A DNA stretch of 41,246 bases from an uncultured Pseudomonadales bacterium (GTDB lineage Bacteria; Pseudomonadota; Gammaproteobacteria; Pseudomonadales; Balneatricaceae). Below are positions 1 to 8,041 of this stretch, piece after piece. Each line of letters starts with the position of its first letter. Within the stretch, counting starts at the first letter, position 1. The stretch lies in assembly GCA_938084925.1 (NCBI GenBank), contig CALKFY010000007.1, positions 1 to 41,246 on the forward strand. The letters are read 5' to 3'. The notes below the pieces were generated by a model, which saw only the letters and a program-made list of their open reading frames with translations, searched no databases and was not told where the DNA came from. Made by a program: the position numbers and the translations under genes.

Positions 1-903
1 AAGACCACCAAATACCAATTCAAAACCTTGGATGGCTCACCCTTGCCCAGGGCCGATGCGGGTGCCCATGTGGACGTGGTGGTGGCACCGGAATTTTTCC
101 GCCAATACTCCTTGTCATCTGCCCCAAGTAATCAAGACCACTACGAAATAGCTGTGCTGCGCGAAGATGAAGGCCGCGGTGGTTCTCTGTTGATGCACCG
201 AATATTTGCCGCAGGCCGCAAGGTGTTTATCTCCAAGCCCATTAATCACTTCCCTTTAGATGAAACCGCGGATTTCACCTACCTGATGGGCGGTGGTATT
301 GGCGTCACCGCCATGATCGCCATGGCCCACCGACTACATGAACTGGGCAAAGATTTTGTCATGCACTATTCCTGCAGCTTGGCAACCGATGCCGCCTTTG
401 CCAAAGACTTGCAGGCCATGCCCTGGGCTGACAAGGTGCAGCTGCACTATTCTGATCAAGGTGGCCGTGCCGATCTTAACAGTATTTTGCAGCAAACTGG
501 CAACGCTCATGTGTATACCTGTGGCCCCGAAGTCTATATGCAAGCGGTATTAGATACTGCCGCAGCTAACGGCTTTGATGATGAGCAACGCCATATGGAA
601 TACTTTAGCGTGCCAGAGCAGCCAGAGTATGAAAACCACGAATTCACCTTGAAGTTAGCGAAGTCTGGCCGAGAGTTTGTTATCCCAGCCGATAAAACAC
701 CGACAGAAGTCATTGTGGCTGCTGGGGTAAACATTGAGGTGAAGTGCGCCGATGGTATTTGCGGCGTGTGTAAGTGCGGCATTGTTGCTGGCGAGGTGGA
801 ACACCGGGATTTTGTGCTATCCAATAAGCAGCGCGAGACGCAAGTGATCTTGTGCCAAAGCCGAGCCGCACAGGCTGGAGGGGTGTTGGTGGTGGATTTG
901 TAG
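1..903 (+). CDS. PDR/VanB-type ferredoxin-NAD(P)H oxidoreductase (5' partial)
   Basis: Electron-transfer partner of a Rieske-type oxygenase, passing electrons from NAD(P)H through flavin to a [2Fe-2S] centre. The frame is open from base 1, so the N-terminus lies outside the window and 300 codons are visible. Numbered from the first visible codon, RQYSL (34-38) is the flavin-binding motif, GGGIGVT (97-103) and CGPE (174-177) belong to the nucleotide-binding lobe, and Cys249, Cys254, Cys257 and Cys285 form the C-terminal plant-type [2Fe-2S] site. This FMN-NAD-ferredoxin order is that of phthalate dioxygenase reductase, VanB and CntB. Its oxygenase is probably upstream, outside the window. The Rieske oxygenase at 6862-8007 is a possible alternative partner but is distant and on the other strand. 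The stop codon lies inside a REP-like palindrome. Confidence 0.9.
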   Translation, partial: KTTKYQFKTLDGSPLPRADAGAHVDVVVAPEFFRQYSLSSAPSNQDHYEIAVLREDEGRGGSLLMHRIFAAGRKVFISKPINHFPLDETADFTYLMGGGIGVTAMIAMAHRLHELGKDFVMHYSCSLATDAAFAKDLQAMPWADKVQLHYSDQGGRADLNSILQQTGNAHVYTCGPEVYMQAVLDTAAANGFDDEQRHMEYFSVPEQPEYENHEFTLKLAKSGREFVIPADKTPTEVIVAAGVNIEVKCADGICGVCKCGIVAGEVEHRDFVLSNKQRETQVILCQSRAAQAGGVLVVDL

Positions 904-957
904 GTCGGACTTCAGTCCGACGCTTCGATCCGGTTTGTCGGACTAAAGTCCGACCTA
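901..957. repeat. REP-like paired palindromes
   Basis: Two near-identical 18-bp palindromes, 904-921 and 937-954, each read GTCGGACT-NN-AGTCCGAC. They are flanked by TAG at 901 and CTA at 957, so the whole unit is also an inverted repeat around a 15-bp spacer. This layout matches a BIME built from two REP elements. The first three bases are the stop codon of the upstream oxidoreductase. It could stabilise or end that transcript. I saw no second copy in the window and no RAYT transposase. Confidence 0.75.
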
Positions 958-984
958 CAAACCAACCTACAAAAATCACAAAGC

Positions 985-1908
985 CTATTCATCTATACCA
1001 CGTTCATCCTGCACATGCTGCAGCAAGGCATCGGCCTGTTGTTTGGATAAGCCAAAGTCTTTACGCAGTTGGTCCAGTGAGCGATGTTCTATGGCATCGA
1101 CAATGCCATCGGCCATGGCGGTACGTACCTGATCCTTGTAGATAAGTTTGCGCTTTTCCATTTGGTTGCTAAAGGCATGGGCAATGATACCCGTCATCAA
1201 GGCCACCACGGACACTCCCATTATGGAGGTGAGCACAGCGACAAATTTACCCGCATGGGTCACGGGAGTCACATCACCAAAGCCCACTGTAGTTAGCGTA
1301 ATGATGGCCCAATACATGGCTTCTGGAATAGAACCAAACACGTCTGGTTGCGTTTCGTGTTCGGCGTAATAGATCAAGGATGAGGCAACGATAAATACCA
1401 GCACAAACAGATAGAAGGCGGCATAAAAAGACTTCTTTTCCTGCTCAATGGCACTAAACAAGTCTTCCAAGGCGGAGTTGTAATTGGACAGCTTAAAGAT
1501 GCGGAACAAACGCAAGGTACGTAGTACGCGCAGGTCTAAACCAGGGAAGAAAGCCTGCAGATAGAACGGCAAAATAGAAAATAGATCTATTAAACCACTA
1601 AAGCTAAATACATAGCCCCGGCGCGGCCGGTGTGCCCCCTCTTCGTCCGCTACTTGCTCCTTGGCCTTGGCAGACCAAAACCGTAGTAGGTACTCAAGGG
1701 TGAATATCACCACGCTCACTAGTTCAATAACAGAGAACACACTAGCAAACTGCAAGCCAATGGATTCCACGGACTCCAATGCTACAGCCGCAATATTAAC
1801 AATAACTAAGGTAGCTAAGAAAACGTCTACCCGCTTACTGGTTTTATCATCCACCGTACCGGGTTCTAGTATTTCATTAACGCGCTTTTGAATATGATGA
1901 ACTGCCAT
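985..1908 (-). CDS. Voltage-gated potassium channel (6-TM ion transporter family)
   Basis: Inner-membrane potassium channel of 307 residues. An S1 helix begins near residue 28. S4 carries regularly spaced positive residues at R127, R130, R133, R136 and K139. The pore helix is followed by the selectivity filter TTVGFGD at 206-212, and S6 runs to about 245. The C-terminal tail of about 60 residues is charged and probably cytoplasmic, with no RCK domain. An upstream TTG at 1932 would add eight residues. I prefer the ATG at 1908 because the protein then begins directly with the soluble lead-in to S1. It is a single gene, convergent with the oxidoreductase and followed upstream by an AraC gene on the same strand. 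Family assignment is firm; gating behaviour cannot be read from sequence. Confidence 0.9.
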   Translation of the reverse strand: MAVHHIQKRVNEILEPGTVDDKTSKRVDVFLATLVIVNIAAVALESVESIGLQFASVFSVIELVSVVIFTLEYLLRFWSAKAKEQVADEEGAHRPRRGYVFSFSGLIDLFSILPFYLQAFFPGLDLRVLRTLRLFRIFKLSNYNSALEDLFSAIEQEKKSFYAAFYLFVLVFIVASSLIYYAEHETQPDVFGSIPEAMYWAIITLTTVGFGDVTPVTHAGKFVAVLTSIMGVSVVALMTGIIAHAFSNQMEKRKLIYKDQVRTAMADGIVDAIEHRSLDQLRKDFGLSKQQADALLQHVQDERGIDE

Positions 1909-1977
1909 AAAAATCCAAGCATGAAATAACAACAGCTCTACGTTATCACGCTATGGCAAGCAAACCCAGTATTCAGG

Positions 1978-2961
1978 TCAGGCTAACAGCATTCCATCTT
2001 CATTCTGCCAGCCTTTATAGGCCCGAAAAAACGAATTAGGGTCGCTAAAGCCTAGCAGGAAGGCAATTTCCGTTTTCGACACGTTACCTTGCTTTAAATA
2101 GTGCTGGGTTAGCTTGGCGCGTGTAGCTGACAGTAGCTGGTTAAAACTCTTGCCCTCGTCTTGAAGCTTGCGCTGCAATGTGCGCCGGCTCATGGCCAAA
2201 CGCCCTGCTGCTTCATCGACATTGGCCAAACCTGCGGGCAACAATTCCATCAATACCGACTCCACTCGTTCATCCAAAGACTCAGCCCCGGAGGCCGCAG
2301 CGAGACGGCCCTTGAAGTCTTGTTCAAATACCTGCCACAAGCGTTCATCGGCCTGCAGAAACGGCAATTGTGAATCCTTCTGCGAATACACAATGCGGCA
2401 ACAATCGCCCTTATGTACAGGCACGCCTAAAAAGGCCTCTAAGTCCTGCACATGGTCAGGCACAATATCTAGCTCAACCCTAAGTGGGCGAATTTCATGG
2501 CGCGTGCTAAGGCGAGCCATATGGGTCAAAAACACAAAGTCCATGGCGATTAAATCCGTAGGAATGGTTTCCAAGCCATCATCTATGCGCGACACCAGCT
2601 GCAAGTCAGCACCGTCATAGGACACCTGAAATACACAGGGCCCCATGATACGTTTGTAGTCCGCCAAACGCTGGGTAGCTACGGCTAAATTGGGACTACA
2701 ACGGGCGGCAAACAACAACGGATGAAAAGGTGAGTCCACCATGGCCTTGCCCAGCACCACGGCCAGATTTTCTACTTGGCATTCTTCTACAAAGGCCCGA
2801 TAAATGCGGATCATTTCGTCACGGGTTAGATAAGCTTCTTCGCGCACCAACAAATCTGCTGGCAACTGTGCTTTGCGCAGCACAACCTCCGCATCCACGC
2901 CCATATCATGAAATAACGTACTGGTATTGGGCGGCAGTGCGAATCGATTAACTTTGGGCAT
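1978..2961 (-). CDS. AraC-family transcriptional regulator (OruR/arabinose-binding-like N-domain)
   Basis: DNA-binding activator or repressor of 327 residues. The first ~190 residues match the effector domain typical of OruR/ArgR-like AraC proteins, including the stretch around SPFHPLLFAARCSPNL. The last ~100 residues hold the double helix-turn-helix, with RLAMSRRTLQRKL in the first and IAFLLGFSDPNSFFRAYKGW in the second. The ATG at 2961 is preceded by AGGAA at a good distance, so I use it rather than the non-ATG start at 3015. The last residues, after the second HTH, depart from the usual family ending (normally TP..YR), which is a mild oddity. Its target is unknown. The divergent MBL hydrolase at 3135 is the nearest candidate. 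Confidence 0.88.
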   Translation of the reverse strand: MPKVNRFALPPNTSTLFHDMGVDAEVVLRKAQLPADLLVREEAYLTRDEMIRIYRAFVEECQVENLAVVLGKAMVDSPFHPLLFAARCSPNLAVATQRLADYKRIMGPCVFQVSYDGADLQLVSRIDDGLETIPTDLIAMDFVFLTHMARLSTRHEIRPLRVELDIVPDHVQDLEAFLGVPVHKGDCCRIVYSQKDSQLPFLQADERLWQVFEQDFKGRLAAASGAESLDERVESVLMELLPAGLANVDEAAGRLAMSRRTLQRKLQDEGKSFNQLLSATRAKLTQHYLKQGNVSKTEIAFLLGFSDPNSFFRAYKGWQNEDGMLLA

Positions 2962-3134
2962 GACGGTTTCCTGCAAAAACATAATAGCCCTATAATGCCA
3001 CATACAAGCACACAATCACTTGCAAAACGCGCCATATAAAATCATTTAATGCCAAGCTGGCACCTTTTGCTAGTTAAGATATCCCACATAGGCTCTATAC
3101 TGAACGCTATTGTTATCATTCGAATGCGCAAATC

Positions 3135-4250
3135 ATGTTCAAGAAAATACTCCTTAGCCTGCTCAGCATCGTCGCTGCCTTAGTCATCAGTGGCTATGCC
3201 TTTTACGAAACTAGCGACCAGTTTGGTGCAGAGCTAAGCGACCAGCAGATGATGGCTTATGGTGATTCTGACAATTGGGGCGGTGAGGTGTTCCTCAACC
3301 AAATCCCCACACCCAACGTTGCCAGCTTTGCTAACATGCTGGAAACCTTAGATGAGTTCATCAACAACCCCATCAGCACAGAGCCAGACAAGCCTGTAGA
3401 AGTGATTAAAGTAAGCCGCGAAGAATTGCTAGCCAATCAAAACCAAACCCAAGTCCTGTGGTTTGGTCACTCGTCGTTTCTATTACAAATTGATGGCTTG
3501 AACTTGCTGTTTGACCCGATGCTGGGTGACACACCGGCTCCCCACCCTATGTTGGGAAGCCGCCGTTACAGTGATGAACTGCCGATAGACATTGCCCAGC
3601 TACCCTATGCTGATGCGGTGTTTATTTCCCACGATCATTTTGACCATCTTGACCTACCCAGTATCCAGCAGCTAGATGCAAAAGTAGGCCATTTCTTTGT
3701 ACCTTTAGGGGTGGGGCTGCACCTGCAACAATGGGGAATTAGCGCAGACCGCATTACCGAGATGGATTGGTGGCAACACGCGCAACTTAATGGTGTAGAT
3801 TTCACCTTTACCCCATCACGACATTTTTCTGGTCGCCGTCTAGACACCCACAACCGCACCCTTTGGGGTGGCTGGGTAGTGGAAGGTAGCGAGCACAAGG
3901 TATTGTTTACGGGAGACACCGGTTACGGCCCGCATTTTAAAGAGATCGGCCAGCGCTTTGGAGAATTTGACCTAGCCTTGGTGGAATGCGGCCAGTACAA
4001 CGAGCGCTGGGCCAATATTCATTTGATGCCAGAACAAACCATACAAGCCGGGATGGAAGCCAACGCCAAGGTGATAATGCCCGTACATTGGGGAGCTTTC
4101 ACTCTGTCGTTACATGCTTGGGATGACCCAGTGGAACGGGCTGTTGCCGAAGCGCGAAAGCAAAATCAGGAAATTATTGCACCACAAATCGGCGAAATAG
4201 TGAGGATAAATCAACCACCTACTGTTAACTGGTGGTGGAGAAAATACTAA
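3135..4250 (+). CDS. MBL-fold metallo-hydrolase (UlaG/NAPE-PLD-like), membrane-anchored
   Basis: Metallo-beta-lactamase-fold hydrolase of 371 residues. Residues 4-24 form an N-terminal hydrophobic anchor or uncleaved signal. The metal-binding motif HDHFDH is at 166-171, followed by a second histidine in SRHFSGR, the bridging aspartate in FTGDTGYG and the last histidine in MPVHWGAF. The WFGHSSFLL motif near 109-117 and the GGW after the SRHFSGR loop are typical of the UlaG/RomA/NAPE-PLD-like branch. The substrate is therefore probably a phosphodiester or lactone, but that is inference. No strong ribosome-binding site precedes the ATG. It is transcribed divergently from the AraC gene, with 173 bp between, and convergently with the response regulator. 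Confidence 0.88.
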   Translation: MFKKILLSLLSIVAALVISGYAFYETSDQFGAELSDQQMMAYGDSDNWGGEVFLNQIPTPNVASFANMLETLDEFINNPISTEPDKPVEVIKVSREELLANQNQTQVLWFGHSSFLLQIDGLNLLFDPMLGDTPAPHPMLGSRRYSDELPIDIAQLPYADAVFISHDHFDHLDLPSIQQLDAKVGHFFVPLGVGLHLQQWGISADRITEMDWWQHAQLNGVDFTFTPSRHFSGRRLDTHNRTLWGGWVVEGSEHKVLFTGDTGYGPHFKEIGQRFGEFDLALVECGQYNERWANIHLMPEQTIQAGMEANAKVIMPVHWGAFTLSLHAWDDPVERAVAEARKQNQEIIAPQIGEIVRINQPPTVNWWWRKY

Positions 4251-4290
4251 AGCTAATAGAACAACAAAGTAGCTCTAAAAGACGAAGTAT

Positions 4291-4692
4291 CTAAGATTGC
4301 TGCTTGCCACAGGTGGCATCAGGTAACCACTGAGAAAAGACACGTTGCACCATATCTTCTGTATAAGGCTTGATTAAGACATCATCAAAACCTGCCGCCT
4401 TAAGCTGATCATGGCCCTTACGAGTAATAATAGCGTTACCAGTAGATGCGACTATCTTTGGTTGCTTGTCAACATTAAGATTTTTACGTAGATAACGAGT
4501 AGCATCAATGCCGTTCATATCAGGCATGACAATGTCCATAAAGATGACATCATAGTCATTCTTCAAAGCCTGAGTACAGGCTTCAACACCGGTCTCTGCA
4601 AAATCAATATTTACGTCCATGTCTTCCAAGAAATCCGCCAGGATTTCCTTGCTAAGATCATCGTCTACCAATAAAACATGAACTGTCATCAT
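4291..4692 (-). CDS. Single-domain response regulator (CheY-like receiver)
   Basis: A stand-alone receiver domain of 133 residues with no output domain. The acidic pocket is DDD at 10-12, the phospho-acceptor aspartate sits in FMDIVMPDMNG near residue 53, the switch Ser/Thr is in ASTGN, and the conserved lysine is in IKPY. Two adjacent ATGs (4692, 4689) follow an AGGTG sequence. The spacing fits the second one better, and the difference is a single residue. No histidine kinase is nearby, so it must act in a phosphorelay encoded elsewhere. The 215 bp between it and the catabolic operon are AT-rich and hold no gene I can recognise. Confidence 0.9.
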   Translation of the reverse strand: MMTVHVLLVDDDLSKEILADFLEDMDVNIDFAETGVEACTQALKNDYDVIFMDIVMPDMNGIDATRYLRKNLNVDKQPKIVASTGNAIITRKGHDQLKAAGFDDVLIKPYTEDMVQRVFSQWLPDATCGKQQS

Positions 4693-4907
4693 TCACCTAG
4701 CTTGCGCACTCACTATTCTTATAATTAAATTAAACAAAGTAAAAAACTTCAATCTGTTTATTTCATGGCACATAATACCAGAACTTCTAAATGCATATCA
4801 AATGGCTTATTGCACACAATTAATAACCAAGATGATCACTATACTAGTATCATGCACTACTTTGCTTTACGTGGCTAATTACTTTAATAAATCAAAGAAC
4901 ACCTTAA

Positions 4908-5843
4908 TTATCGCAAAGGGCTAGTTGCAGCGAGCATTCCGGCTATCATGGCATCCCGCTGAGCAGACATTTCATCTAAATCAGAACCAGCAGCCTCGTC
5001 CTGTACACCTTGCATAAGAGACATGGCCGTTGCCATATCCAATTGCGCATCGCCAAGGTCATCCCACCAACGATGGAAGCTATCACCATAACGATTACAG
5101 AATTCTTGCAAACCACCTGCACCGGCACCCAGATGAAATAACATATGTGGCCCCATAGCAGCCCAACGCAAGCCAGGGCCGGCCCACACAGCCTTATCAA
5201 CATCTTCGACACTGGCAACGCCCGACTGTACTAAATATATAGCTTCGCGCCACAAGGCAGCTTGCAGGCGGTTGGCAACATGAGCCGGCACTTCTCTTTG
5301 CACACGAATAGTCACCTTGCCGACCTGCTTATAGAAAGCTTCCGCTAGTTCTAGCACGCCGTCTGCGGTTTTATCATTACCTAGCAGTTCTACCAAAGGA
5401 ATAAGATGGGGAGGATTAAACGGATGACCCAAAATAAAGCGTGAAGGATCTTGCCAGCCAGCTTGCATTTCGTGCACCATCAAACCCGATGCCGAAGAAG
5501 CCACCACCGCCTCTGGCTGGAGATGCGCCTCAATCTTGGCATAAAGCTCATGTTTGATAGTTAGCCGTTCTGGCACACTTTCTTGAATAAACTGCGCACC
5601 TTGCACTGCCGTAGCAGGGTCAACGTGAAAACTGAGGCCATCAATGCCTCCTTGGTCAGTCATACCTAGCTGTGTTAGTACAGGCCATGCCTTGGCAATA
5701 TAATCCCGCACCTTTGCTTCTGCATCCGGCATAGGATCATACACGCGTACCTTTAAGCCAGCGGCTAAAAACAAAGCTGCCCAACTGGCCCCTATTACGC
5801 CGGCACCCAAGATAGCGGCGGTAGTGAATTGCTTATCACTCAT
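4908..5843 (-). CDS. L-carnitine dehydrogenase-like / 3-hydroxyacyl-CoA dehydrogenase family protein
   Basis: NAD-dependent oxidation of a 3-hydroxy acid, probably carnitine or a similar betaine, to the 3-keto compound. It has 311 residues. The Rossmann motif GAGVIGASWAA is at 13-23, EVPAHVANRLQAALWREA marks the interdomain helix, and HPFNPPHLIPLVELLG is the substrate-site stretch of this family. The length equals that of bacterial carnitine dehydrogenases, and the gene sits directly after a BKACE gene, as in known carnitine pathways. It starts at ATG 5843 with AGGA seven bases upstream, is the last gene of the minus-strand operon, and is 65 bp from the BKACE gene. It differs enough from the carnitine enzymes I recall that another 3-hydroxy substrate is possible. 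Confidence 0.8.
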   Translation of the reverse strand: MSDKQFTTAAILGAGVIGASWAALFLAAGLKVRVYDPMPDAEAKVRDYIAKAWPVLTQLGMTDQGGIDGLSFHVDPATAVQGAQFIQESVPERLTIKHELYAKIEAHLQPEAVVASSASGLMVHEMQAGWQDPSRFILGHPFNPPHLIPLVELLGNDKTADGVLELAEAFYKQVGKVTIRVQREVPAHVANRLQAALWREAIYLVQSGVASVEDVDKAVWAGPGLRWAAMGPHMLFHLGAGAGGLQEFCNRYGDSFHRWWDDLGDAQLDMATAMSLMQGVQDEAAGSDLDEMSAQRDAMIAGMLAATSPLR

Positions 5844-5908
5844 TGTCGTTTCCTACTTATCATTATGGCAAACGCGACGTGGCGAGCCTAATGACGGTTT
5901 AAAGTTTG

Positions 5909-6838
5909 TTAGAAATTAACGTTATCGGCGCCCTTCAAAGCGAGCCGCTGCCGAGCTTCTGCAGGTGTTGCTACCGTCATCCCCAACTCTTCGATAATGG
6001 TTCTAATCTTCGTCACCTGCTGGGCGTTGGATTCGGCCAACTGACCTTTACCAATGTACAGACTATCCTCCAAGCCGACGCGTACGTTGCCACCTAACAT
6101 GGCCGACTGGGTAGCGAAAGGCATTTGGTTTTTGCCTGCGGCCAGTACCGAAAACTCATACTCATCTCCAAATAGCTTTTGCGCTATGGTGTGCATATGC
6201 ATAAAGTTATCAAGATCAGCACCCGCACCGCCCAAGATGCCGTAGATCATCTGGACAAAGAAGGGGCCTTTGATCAGACCCTTATCCAAAAAATAGGCCA
6301 AGTTATATAAATGGCCAAGGTCATAACACTCAAACTCAAAGCGAGTACCGTGTTCTTCACCAAGGTTACGCAAGGCATATTCGATGGTTTTAAAGGTGTT
6401 GGGAAAGATAAAATCCTTGGTCATTGCTAAGAATTCTGGCTCCCAAGCATGCTGCCAGTTGTCGTACTTCTCGGCCATGGGGAAAATGCCAAAATTTAAC
6501 GAACCCATGTTTAACGATGACATTTCGGGGCTGGCCACTAATGCCGCTTTTAAACGCTCGTCGATAGACATGCCTAGACCACCGCCAGTGGACACATTGA
6601 TAACCGCATCACAGCGGTCTTTGATCTCTGGCAAAAACTGCATAAAGGTTTCTGGTCGATAATCCGGACGGCCATTTTCTGGATCACGGGCATGCAAGTG
6701 AATAATTGACGCCCCTGCCTCTGCCGCCCCGACAGCGGCTTCGGTGATCTGTTGTGGGGTAATCGGTAGATGCGGTGACATGGTAGGTGTATGGATACCA
6801 CCGGTGACCGCACACGTTATGATTACTGGCTTGCTCAT
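5909..6838 (-). CDS. Beta-keto acid cleavage enzyme (BKACE, DUF849 family)
   Basis: Zinc-dependent enzyme that condenses a beta-keto acid with acetyl-CoA, giving acetoacetate and a new acyl-CoA. With dehydrocarnitine the product would be betainyl-CoA. It has 309 residues, the family's usual length, starts with the typical PVIITCAVTGG, and carries the zinc ligands in IIHLHARDP near residues 45-53. STGGGLGMSIDERL and NVRVGLEDSLYIGKG are further family signatures. The ATG is preceded by AGGAGA. The gene is 23 bp downstream of the Rieske oxygenase gene and 65 bp upstream of the carnitine-dehydrogenase-like gene. Hydroxy-acid dehydrogenase plus BKACE is the core of aerobic carnitine breakdown. The exact substrate cannot be settled from sequence, because BKACE paralogues accept many keto acids. 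Confidence 0.87.
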   Translation of the reverse strand: MSKPVIITCAVTGGIHTPTMSPHLPITPQQITEAAVGAAEAGASIIHLHARDPENGRPDYRPETFMQFLPEIKDRCDAVINVSTGGGLGMSIDERLKAALVASPEMSSLNMGSLNFGIFPMAEKYDNWQHAWEPEFLAMTKDFIFPNTFKTIEYALRNLGEEHGTRFEFECYDLGHLYNLAYFLDKGLIKGPFFVQMIYGILGGAGADLDNFMHMHTIAQKLFGDEYEFSVLAAGKNQMPFATQSAMLGGNVRVGLEDSLYIGKGQLAESNAQQVTKIRTIIEELGMTVATPAEARQRLALKGADNVNF

Positions 6839-6861
6839 TATGATATTCTCCTAATGCAGGA

Positions 6862-8007
6862 CTATTCTTCTACTGCGCCCTGGTAGGCGTCTAGCAACAA
6901 ACCGTGGAAATGATGCACTGCATGCTCGCTCATGCCATGTTGGCCATCTGGGTCGGACATAAAGCGGCCCGAATTAAAAGCTGGAGTACGCATACCGCGC
7001 TGCACATTTTCAACCAAATTAATGTCTTCCACCTGCAACACATCATCAATAAATGCCAAGGCTTGTTTTTCAGCTTCCGTAACGTCAGCCGTTTCAAAGA
7101 AGAAATCAAATTCCTCGTAGGTTTCTTCTGGGCCATCGGGGTAGAACTTCCATACCATAAAGTTGCCCCGCCCTGGATAACGCATCAGCGTGGTATTGGG
7201 CCATAGGTACCATACGGCGTGATCAGTCACGCTGGCATCCTCGATACTGTAGGCGGCATTATCAAGCACACGGGCCTTGGCCATATGGCTAGAATAGATG
7301 CCGTGGGTTTTCACCTTATAGGTATCTAGCTCCACCAAAGACACAAAATCCTTGTGCGCCACCGCACAGTGATAACATTCGAGGAAATTGTCCGTTACGG
7401 ACTTCCAATTGGCCTTAATGCGGTAAGTAAGGCGCGTAGCGTAAGTGAGGTCGGCCAAATCAGGCGCGTAAGCCTTGATTTCCTTTGCTAGATCGCCACT
7501 TTGCTGGGCCAATGGTGCCGCTTCTAGGTCAAGGTTAACAAATACCAGGTGGCAAAAATTTTCTACTTGAACAGCATCTAGGCAGTGCTCCTTTTTATCA
7601 AAATTATCGACTAACTTGGCCCTTGGTGCCATTTCTAGATCACCATCAAGGCTATACACCCAGGAATGATAAGGACAAGTAAGCTGGGGACTGTTGCCTT
7701 CACCCTGCTTGATTAAATGCCCACGGTGCTTACAGACGTTATAAAAGGCATGCAACTGGCCATTTATATTGCGTGTTACAACAATCGGTTGGCCCGCCAC
7801 TTCTACAGCCACATAGTCACCTGGGTTACGCAGCTTTTCTTCATGGCAAACAAACTGCCAGGTCTTACTAAAGATTTGCTCACGCTCTATGGCTTGATAC
7901 TTAGGATCTATATAACTGGTTGTGTTAATAGACCAGGACTTGCAAGGATCTGGATCACGACCAGCACTGAGCATTTGAAATTCTTGTGGGGACAGTTTGG
8001 TGGGCAT
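6862..8007 (-). CDS. Rieske non-heme iron oxygenase alpha subunit (GbcA/CntA-like)
   Basis: Oxygenase that probably attacks a quaternary amine, by N-demethylation of glycine betaine or C-N cleavage of carnitine. It has 381 residues. Rieske ligands are C92, H94, C111 and H114 (CKH and CPYH). The mononuclear iron site is DNFLECYHCAVAH with H213 and H218, and E210 takes the bridging position, where CntA has Glu and many dioxygenases have Asp. WQFVCHEEKLRNPGDY is shared by the GbcA/CntA/YeaW group. The gene has GGAG five bases before the ATG and sits between the sulfatase and BKACE genes. No reductase is adjacent; the one at 1-903 or another elsewhere must supply electrons. I cannot separate betaine demethylase from carnitine monooxygenase by eye. 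Confidence 0.85.
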   Translation of the reverse strand: MPTKLSPQEFQMLSAGRDPDPCKSWSINTTSYIDPKYQAIEREQIFSKTWQFVCHEEKLRNPGDYVAVEVAGQPIVVTRNINGQLHAFYNVCKHRGHLIKQGEGNSPQLTCPYHSWVYSLDGDLEMAPRAKLVDNFDKKEHCLDAVQVENFCHLVFVNLDLEAAPLAQQSGDLAKEIKAYAPDLADLTYATRLTYRIKANWKSVTDNFLECYHCAVAHKDFVSLVELDTYKVKTHGIYSSHMAKARVLDNAAYSIEDASVTDHAVWYLWPNTTLMRYPGRGNFMVWKFYPDGPEETYEEFDFFFETADVTEAEKQALAFIDDVLQVEDINLVENVQRGMRTPAFNSGRFMSDPDGQHGMSEHAVHHFHGLLLDAYQGAVEE

Positions 8008-8041
8008 ATTAGCTCCGTTTGTATTGGCTTGCTAAGGGCCG

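Noticed and set aside
852-1145. 97-codon frame across the REP-like palindromes
   Set aside because: Made largely by the repeat and by the antisense of the potassium channel gene.
2168-2620. 150-codon open frame opposite the AraC gene
   Set aside because: Antisense shadow of a gene with clear HTH motifs.
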